The position numbers were made by a program, and so were the translations under genes. This document shows, piece by piece, positions 6,774 to 10,850 of a stretch of DNA of 10,850 bases; position 1 is the stretch's first letter, and each line of letters opens with the position of its first letter. Location: positions 1 to 10,850 of the forward strand of contig NZ_PEGG01000024.1 in NCBI RefSeq assembly GCF_002737765.1, given 5' to 3'. The stretch is from Caulobacter sp. B11 (GTDB taxonomy: Bacteria; Pseudomonadota; Alphaproteobacteria; Caulobacterales; Caulobacteraceae). Under the pieces are notes generated by a model. That model worked only from the letters and a program-made list of their open reading frames with translations, was not told where the DNA came from and did no database searches.

Positions 6774-8090
6774 TCAGCCTTTCGCCAGATAGATGAAGCG
6801 CACGATGAACAGGGCCGCCAGGACCAGCAGCAGCCAGTCGCTCCGCCGGATCTGGCCCTTCAACAGTTTCAGCAGGGCGTAGCTGGTGATGCCGAAGGCC
6901 AGGCCGTTGGCGATCGAGAAGGTCAGCGGAATGGTGATCAGGGTCAGGAAGGCCGGGATGGCCACGCTTGGATCGGCCCAGTCGATCTCCGCCAGCGACC
7001 CGATCATCATCGCCCCGACCAGGATCAGGGCCGGGGCCGTGGCGGCGGCCGGGATGGCCTGGACCAAGGGCGCGAAGAACAGGGTGGCCAGGAACAGGAG
7101 GCCCACGACCACCGCCGTCAGGCCCGTGCGGCCGCCGGCGGCGACCCCGGCGGCGCTTTCGATATAGCTGACCACCGTGCTGGTGCCCGCCGCCGCCCCG
7201 ACCATGGTGGCGGCCGAGTCGGCCAGCAGGATGCGGTTGAGGCGCGGGATCGAGCCGTCAGGCGCCACCAGGCCAGCCTTCTTGGTCACCGCCACCAGGG
7301 TGCCGACATTGTCGAACAGGTCGACGAACAGGAAGACGAAGATGATCTCGACCATGGCCAGGCCCAGGCCGCCCTTGAGGTCGAAGGCGCCCGCCACGTC
7401 CATCTTGAAAGCGGTGGCGGCCAGGGCCTCAAGGCTGTAGCCGCCGGGCGCCAGCCGGCCTAGGCCCAGGGCCCAGCCGGCGGCGGCGGCCAGCAACACG
7501 CCGATCAGGATCGCGCCCTTCACCCGCCAGGCCTGCAGGGCGGCGATGGCCAACAGACCCACCAGGGCCACGATCGCCGTCGGGGTGGTCAGGTCGCCCA
7601 GGGCCACGGTGGTGGCCGGATCGGCGACGATGATGCCGGCTTCCTTCAGGCCGATGAAGGCGATGAACAGGCCGACCCCGGCCGCGACGGCCGAGAACAG
7701 GGGCCGGGGAATGGCCCCGACGATCAGTTGACGGATCCCGGCCACGGTCAGGATCAGGAAGATCACGCCCGACAGGAATACGCAGCCCAGCGCCGTCTCC
7801 CAGGGCACGCCCATGCCCTTGACCACGGTGAAAGTGAAATAGGCGTTGAGGCCCATGCCCGGAGCCAGGGCGATCGGATAGTTGGCGATCAGGCCCATCA
7901 GGATCGAGCCGAAGCCCGCCGCCAGGCAGGTGGCGGCGGCCACGGCGGCGACCGGCATGCCCGCCTGTCCCAGGATCGCTGGATTGACCACCACGATGTA
8001 GGCCATGGTCATGAAGGTGGTGACGCCGGCCAGCACCTCGGTGCGGATGGTCGTGCCCTGTGCTTTCAAGCCGAAGATGCGTTCGAGCAA
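6774..8090 (-). CDS. Purine nucleobase permease, AzgA/NCS2-type (COG2252)
   Basis: This is an inner-membrane proton-coupled importer of adenine, guanine or hypoxanthine; the exact base cannot be read from sequence. I choose TTG at 8090: GGGGGA lies six bases upstream, and the protein then opens LERIFGLKAQGTT as the family usually does. The in-frame ATG at 8177 would add 29 residues of non-family sequence. The length is 438 residues, near the roughly 445 of E. coli AdeP. Family motifs are TTFMTMAYIVVVNP (24-37), NYPIALAPGMGLNAYF (70-85), FDNVGT (259-264) and GTSTVVSYIESAAG (302-315). Many hydrophobic segments fit a fold of about 12-14 transmembrane helices. It is divergent from the exported nucleosidase, which suggests a purine salvage pair. 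Confidence 0.93.
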   Translation of the reverse strand: MLERIFGLKAQGTTIRTEVLAGVTTFMTMAYIVVVNPAILGQAGMPVAAVAAATCLAAGFGSILMGLIANYPIALAPGMGLNAYFTFTVVKGMGVPWETALGCVFLSGVIFLILTVAGIRQLIVGAIPRPLFSAVAAGVGLFIAFIGLKEAGIIVADPATTVALGDLTTPTAIVALVGLLAIAALQAWRVKGAILIGVLLAAAAGWALGLGRLAPGGYSLEALAATAFKMDVAGAFDLKGGLGLAMVEIIFVFLFVDLFDNVGTLVAVTKKAGLVAPDGSIPRLNRILLADSAATMVGAAAGTSTVVSYIESAAGVAAGGRTGLTAVVVGLLFLATLFFAPLVQAIPAAATAPALILVGAMMIGSLAEIDWADPSVAIPAFLTLITIPLTFSIANGLAFGITSYALLKLLKGQIRRSDWLLLVLAALFIVRFIYLAKG

Positions 8091-8226
8091 GGCGTTTCCC
8101 CCATGATCTGCCCAGGCCCCAGACTCGGGCGCGTCGGCGCGCGATGCAAGGGGCGTCGAGCGTGCAACCGGGCCCAAGCCTGGTCTATGGTCGCCGCCGA
8201 CTCACCGACAGCGCCGAAGGACCCCC
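8091..8226. promoter_or_regulatory. Shared divergent promoter region of permease and nucleosidase
   Basis: This 136-base gap separates two divergent genes and should carry both promoters. The ribosome binding sites are clear at its ends (minus strand GGGGGAAA, 8102-8095; plus strand AAGGA, 8217-8221). I see no convincing -35/-10 pair and no purine riboswitch fold. Confidence 0.4.
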
Positions 8227-8242
8227 ATGCGCCTGATCCATT
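8217..8242 (+). other. Probable one-base frameshift in the nucleosidase start region
   Basis: AAGGA followed after five bases by ATG (8227) encodes MRLI and then runs into a different frame (HCAPD). The signal-peptide core begins in another frame at GTG 8243, 16 bases after the ATG. Removing one base near 8238-8242 would join MRLI to VLLMLLATPALA, giving a normal leader with a basic residue. The GTG has no ribosome binding site of its own. Either the sequence has an error or the allele is damaged. Confidence 0.55.
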
Positions 8243-9118
8243 GTGCTCCTGATGCTGCTGGCCACGCCGGCCCTGGCCGCCGAACGGCTGGACGCCACCC
8301 CGCGCACGGCGGTGATCAGCGCCTTCCCGCCCGAGATGGTGGCGCTGGAGGCGGCGACCACCGGCAAGGTCGAGCATGTGGCCGTGGGCACGCGGTTCAT
8401 CACCGGCGAGCTGGAGGGTCGCCCCGTGGTGCTGTTCCTCAGCGGCGTCAGCATGGTCAATGCGGCCATGATCACCCAGGCGGCGCTGGATCGCTTCGCG
8501 GTCAGCCGGATCGTGTTCTCGGGCGTGGCCGGCGGGGCCGATCCGGACCTGGAGGTCGGCGACGTGGTCGCGCCCGAGCGCTGGGCCCAGTCGTCCGAGA
8601 TGGCCTATGCTCGCGCGGTCCCCGGCGGGTTCGCGCCGACGACCGGCCTGACCGCCGGACTGCCTAGTTATGAGATGATGTATCCGCGCGCCGTCACCGT
8701 GCATCGCGACCCGGCCGTGGCCGAGGAGCGTCTGTGGTTTCCCGTCGACCCGGCCCTTCTCGATCTCGCCAGGACCACGGTTGAAGGGCTTTCGCTGCAG
8801 CGCTGCGTCGCCAGCCTGTGCCTGAGCAAGTCGCCGCGGGTGGTGGTCGGCGGGGCCGGGGCCTCGGGGCCGGTCTTCGTCGACAACGCGGCGTTCCGGC
8901 AATATGCCCACGCGACCTTCGGCGCGCGGGTGCTCGACATGGAAAGCGCCGCCGTCGCCCAGGCGGCCTATGTCAACGGCGTGCCGTTCATCGCCTTCCG
9001 CAGCCTGTCGGACTTGGCCGGCGGCGATCCGGCCGACAACCAGTTCCCGATCTTCGTGCGGCTGGCGGCCGACAATTCCGCGACGGTGGTCCGGGCCTTC
9101 GTCAAGGCGCTGCCCTAG
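8243..9118 (+). CDS. Exported MTA/SAH nucleosidase-like protein (PNP_UDP_1 family)
   Basis: Family members cleave the N-glycosidic bond of methylthioadenosine, adenosylhomocysteine or related nucleosides, releasing the base. Numbering from GTG 8243, the key positions are E31 in SAFPPE (like the general acid Glu12 of E. coli MTAN), SGVAGG (93-98), the ME pair at 233-234 (ribose contact) and SD at 256-257 (catalytic Asp, as in RSLSDLAGG). A hydrophobic leader LLMLLATPALA ending before AAE looks like a signal peptide, implying a periplasmic enzyme; classical MTAN is cytoplasmic. The leader lacks a basic start in this frame. A better start, AAGGA (8217-8221) plus ATG 8227 encoding MRLI, lies one base out of frame. 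The region after residue 120 is longer than in E. coli MTAN, so the substrate may differ. Confidence 0.82.
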   Translation: MLLMLLATPALAAERLDATPRTAVISAFPPEMVALEAATTGKVEHVAVGTRFITGELEGRPVVLFLSGVSMVNAAMITQAALDRFAVSRIVFSGVAGGADPDLEVGDVVAPERWAQSSEMAYARAVPGGFAPTTGLTAGLPSYEMMYPRAVTVHRDPAVAEERLWFPVDPALLDLARTTVEGLSLQRCVASLCLSKSPRVVVGGAGASGPVFVDNAAFRQYAHATFGARVLDMESAAVAQAAYVNGVPFIAFRSLSDLAGGDPADNQFPIFVRLAADNSATVVRAFVKALP

Positions 9119-9149
9119 GCGACAGCCCGGGCGGCGGCGGACCGCGGGG

Positions 9150-10112
9150 TCAGGTTCGCAGCGGATCCTTGGCGTTGGGATCGCCATAGGTCAGCGACAC
9201 GAAGACATCCTCGAGGTCGGGGTCCTCGGTGGCGATGTCCTTGATGTGCAGGCCTTCGGCGCGGACGGCGGCCAGCACCTGCTCGACGCTGGACTGGCCG
9301 GTGCGGTACGAGACCGAGAAGGCCCCCGCGCCCCGCAGCTTGGTCTCGAACCCTGGCAGCACCGGCGCGCTGGTCACCGGCGTTTCCGGCGTGACCACTA
9401 CATTGCGAATATCCATCCGGCTCAGCAGGGTCGCCGTCGGCTCGCAGACCACCACCTCGCCGCGATTGACGATGGCGATCTGGTCGCAGAGTTCCTGGGC
9501 TTCTTCCAGATAGTGGGTCGTCAGCACGATGGTCACGCCCAGCTTGTTGAGGCCGGTGACATAGCTCCACAGCTGACGGCGCAACTCGACATCGACCCCG
9601 GCGGTCGGCTCGTCGAGGATCAGCACCGGCGGCTGGTGGACCATGGCCTTGGCCACCATCAGGCGGCGCTTCATGCCGCCCGACAGCTGGCGGACATAGG
9701 CGTCGGCCTTATCGCCCAGGCCCAGGGCGTTGAGCAGCTCGGTCGTCCGGCGCTCGCTCTTTGGCACGCCATAATAGCCGGCCTGGACGTCGAGCGATTC
9801 GCGCGGCGTGAAGAACACGTCGGTCGCCAGCTCCTGGGGCACGACGCCGATGGCGGCGCGGGCGTCGCGCGGCCGCTGGTCGATATCGCGGCCCCAGATC
9901 CGCACCGTGCCGCTGGTCTTGCGGGTCAGGCCGGCCAGAATGTTGATGAAGGTCGACTTGCCCGCGCCGTTGGGTCCGAGCAGGCCGAAGATCGATCCGC
10001 GCGGCACCTTCAGGTCGATGCCGTTCAAGGCCAGCTTTTCGGGCGAGGTCTTTGTGGCGGGATAGGTCTTGAACAGGCCTTCGGCTTCGATCGCGTAGGC
10101 GGGGAGGTCCAT
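9150..10112 (-). CDS. ABC transporter ATP-binding protein, YadG-like (ABC-2 exporter type)
   Basis: The 320-residue cytoplasmic ATPase would drive an ABC-2 type exporter. Motifs in order are Walker A GPNGAGKST (46-54), Q-loop VVPQE (90-94), signature LSGGM (143-147), Walker B LILDEP (164-169) and H-loop H200 in TTHYLEEA. The sequence around AGYYGV and DEPTAGVDVELRR closely recalls E. coli YadG. A C-terminal extension (about 225-320) is typical of this group. The ATG at 10112 is chosen because the open frame beyond it is shadow sequence of the divergent gene. The ribosome binding site is weak (GGA in TCTGGACG). No permease gene adjoins it: downstream it is convergent with the nucleosidase and upstream it is divergent from the zinc-finger gene. 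The partner must be encoded elsewhere, and the substrate is unknown. Confidence 0.93.
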   Translation of the reverse strand: MDLPAYAIEAEGLFKTYPATKTSPEKLALNGIDLKVPRGSIFGLLGPNGAGKSTFINILAGLTRKTSGTVRIWGRDIDQRPRDARAAIGVVPQELATDVFFTPRESLDVQAGYYGVPKSERRTTELLNALGLGDKADAYVRQLSGGMKRRLMVAKAMVHQPPVLILDEPTAGVDVELRRQLWSYVTGLNKLGVTIVLTTHYLEEAQELCDQIAIVNRGEVVVCEPTATLLSRMDIRNVVVTPETPVTSAPVLPGFETKLRGAGAFSVSYRTGQSSVEQVLAAVRAEGLHIKDIATEDPDLEDVFVSLTYGDPNAKDPLRT

Positions 10113-10253
10113 GGAACGTCCAGATGCGGCCGGAAGGGCCAGAAGAAGGGGCGCGGCGACGCGGCTTGATTGACGGCGCCGCGACCCGTCGCATAGGTAT
10201 GCCTGGTTCGCCGCCACGCCAAGGCCGCGCTCTGAATTCGAAGGTTTTCCCAA
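10113..10253. promoter_or_regulatory. Divergent promoter region of the ABC ATPase and zinc-finger genes
   Basis: On the plus strand TTGACGG (10170-10176), a perfect Caulobacter-type -35, is followed after 14 bases by GCATAGGT (10191-10198), an imperfect -10. This would give the zinc-finger gene a leader of roughly 50 bases. The same -10 region forms a 12-base palindrome with arms GCATA and TATGC (10191-10202), placed to act on both divergent genes. Confidence 0.42.
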
Positions 10254-10559
10254 ATGGCGCTCAAGGCCAAGCCCGTGACGCAAGCACCGACCGCACCCAC
10301 CGCCATGGATGTGACCGTGACCGTGACCGAGATCGGGGCGGGTCCCGCGCCCGAGACCGTGGTGGTCCGCTCGCACCGCATCGCCTGCGAGGGCGTCGGC
10401 GGGGCCCTGGGCCATCCGCGCGTCTGGCTGGAAATGGGCGCGGCGGGTTTCGTCGATTGCTCCTATTGCGACCGCCGCTTCGTCGCCGCCACGACCGCCG
10501 GCCATGACGAGGATGAACGCCTCGCCCCCGGCGTCTATGAAGGCTCCGGCGGACACTAG
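10254..10559 (+). CDS. CHCC zinc-finger protein, NDUFS6-like
   Basis: This small protein of 101 residues carries the zf-CHCC motif: C45 (IACEG), H54 (LGHPRVWLE), C69 and C72 (CSYC) can bind one zinc ion. The motif is shared with the mitochondrial complex I subunit NDUFS6, whose alphaproteobacterial relatives are linked to NADH dehydrogenase. An exact role here is inferred only. The N-terminus is low in complexity (about residues 5-25, Ala/Thr/Pro/Val), partly encoded by three tandem GTGACC units (10311-10328). The ATG at 10254 has GAAGG nine bases upstream; the ATG at 10305 (codon 18) is a less favoured alternative. The stop is three bases before the next start, so the two genes are probably co-transcribed and translationally coupled. 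Confidence 0.88.
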   Translation: MALKAKPVTQAPTAPTAMDVTVTVTEIGAGPAPETVVVRSHRIACEGVGGALGHPRVWLEMGAAGFVDCSYCDRRFVAATTAGHDEDERLAPGVYEGSGGH

Positions 10560-10562
10560 GTC

Positions 10563-10850
10563 GTGACGGAAGCCTCGCGCCGGGCCGAGACCCTCGCCAA
10601 GGCCTGGGCCGCCGCCGAGTGGCCGCAGGAAGCGCCGGTGCTGCGGGCAATCGCCATGCCCGCCGACACCAATCCCGAAGGCGACATCTTCGGCGGCTGG
10701 GTGCTGTCGCAGATGGACCTGGCGGCGGCGTCGATCGCCTTCCATCGCGCGGCCGGCCGCTGCGCCACGGTCGCCATCGACGGCATGACCTTCATCAGCC
10801 CGGTGTTTGTCGGCGACGAGGTCAGCCTGTTCGCCCGGGTCATCCACACC
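10563..10850 (+). CDS. Acyl-CoA thioesterase, YciA-like hotdog fold (3' end outside window)
   Basis: The visible 96 residues begin at GTG 10563, three bases after the previous stop, suggesting translational coupling; there is no strong ribosome binding site. From residue 28 the sequence follows YciA closely: RAIAMPADTN (28-37), GDIFGGW (40-46), SQMD (49-52), a TVAIDGMTF segment (69-77) and PVFVGDEVSLFARV (80-93). Asp52 matches the catalytic Asp44 of Haemophilus YciA. The enzyme hydrolyses acyl-CoA to free fatty acid and CoA in the cytoplasm. About 27 residues precede the family core, longer than in YciA of Haemophilus, so a later start is possible although none with a good signal is seen. The frame is open to the right edge. 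Confidence 0.9.
   Translation, partial: MTEASRRAETLAKAWAAAEWPQEAPVLRAIAMPADTNPEGDIFGGWVLSQMDLAAASIAFHRAAGRCATVAIDGMTFISPVFVGDEVSLFARVIHT

Noticed and set aside
6723..7463. Plus-strand open frame of 246 codons opposite the permease
   Set aside because: Its composition is biased to Gln, Gly, Asp and Arg, as expected from the reverse complement of a hydrophobic membrane protein.
8066..9187. Long minus-strand open frame opposite the nucleosidase (373 codons)
   Set aside because: It mirrors a well-supported family gene, its translation is rich in Arg, Gly and His with no motif, and such antisense frames are common in GC-rich DNA.
8904..10169. Long plus-strand open frame opposite the ABC ATPase (421 codons)
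   Set aside because: The minus strand has every ABC motif in order; this frame is its antisense shadow.
1..10850. CRISPR array, insertion sequence or integrase
   Set aside because: No regularly spaced repeats, no terminal inverted repeats with a transposase, and no tyrosine or serine recombinase motifs were found on reading both strands.

Overview
The right two-thirds of the window (from about 6640) looks like the chromosome of a high-GC alphaproteobacterium, most likely of the Caulobacter group. It has very GC-rich codon use (47 of 60 bases in the line 7081-7140) and promoters resembling the Caulobacter housekeeping pattern (TTGaCgS, 10-14 bases, GCtANAWC) at the tRNA and the zinc-finger gene. 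Its gene set is ordinary housekeeping. The left part (1 to about 6640) has a different composition: about half GC or less in the large first gene (16 of 60 bases in 241-300, 31 of 60 in 1501-1560). It carries defence- and phage-type genes, reads as an accessory island, and its right edge lies at the 3' end of a tRNA-Arg(CCG) gene.

Left region. A very large plus-strand gene enters from outside the window and ends at 3671. It is a PD-(D/E)XK nuclease fused to a NACHT-type STAND NTPase with a long C-terminal region, an architecture known from anti-phage sensors (bNACHT and Avs/AVAST families). After a palindrome-rich, AT-rich gap comes a 325-residue protein (4055-5032) that resembles the uncharacterised DUF6236 family and has a hydrophobic hairpin near its C-terminus. 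An unrecognised 100-residue gene (5168-5470) lies on the minus strand with a good ribosome binding site. It is divergent from a phage-type Dam/D12-class adenine methyltransferase (5639-6499); the gap between them holds three inverted repeats. Between the methyltransferase and the tRNA lie two perfect matches to the alphaproteobacterial LexA box (GTTC-N7-GTTC) in opposite orientation around a hairpin, with no obvious SOS gene beside them.

Right region. The tRNA-Arg(CCG) gene (minus) has a clear promoter. Next comes a purine-base permease of the AzgA/NCS2 type (minus), divergent from an exported MTA/SAH-nucleosidase-like enzyme (plus). Together they suggest release of purine bases in the periplasm followed by uptake. 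The nucleosidase start region appears frameshifted: a good ribosome binding site and ATG lie one base out of frame with the signal peptide. A YadG-like ABC ATPase (minus) follows without a permease partner in view. It is divergent from a small CHCC zinc-finger protein related to NDUFS6, which is followed after 3 bases by a YciA-type acyl-CoA thioesterase running off the right edge.

The strongest candidate for something new is the nuclease-NACHT gene together with its uncharacterised neighbours. Family assignments come from motifs read by eye, without any database search.
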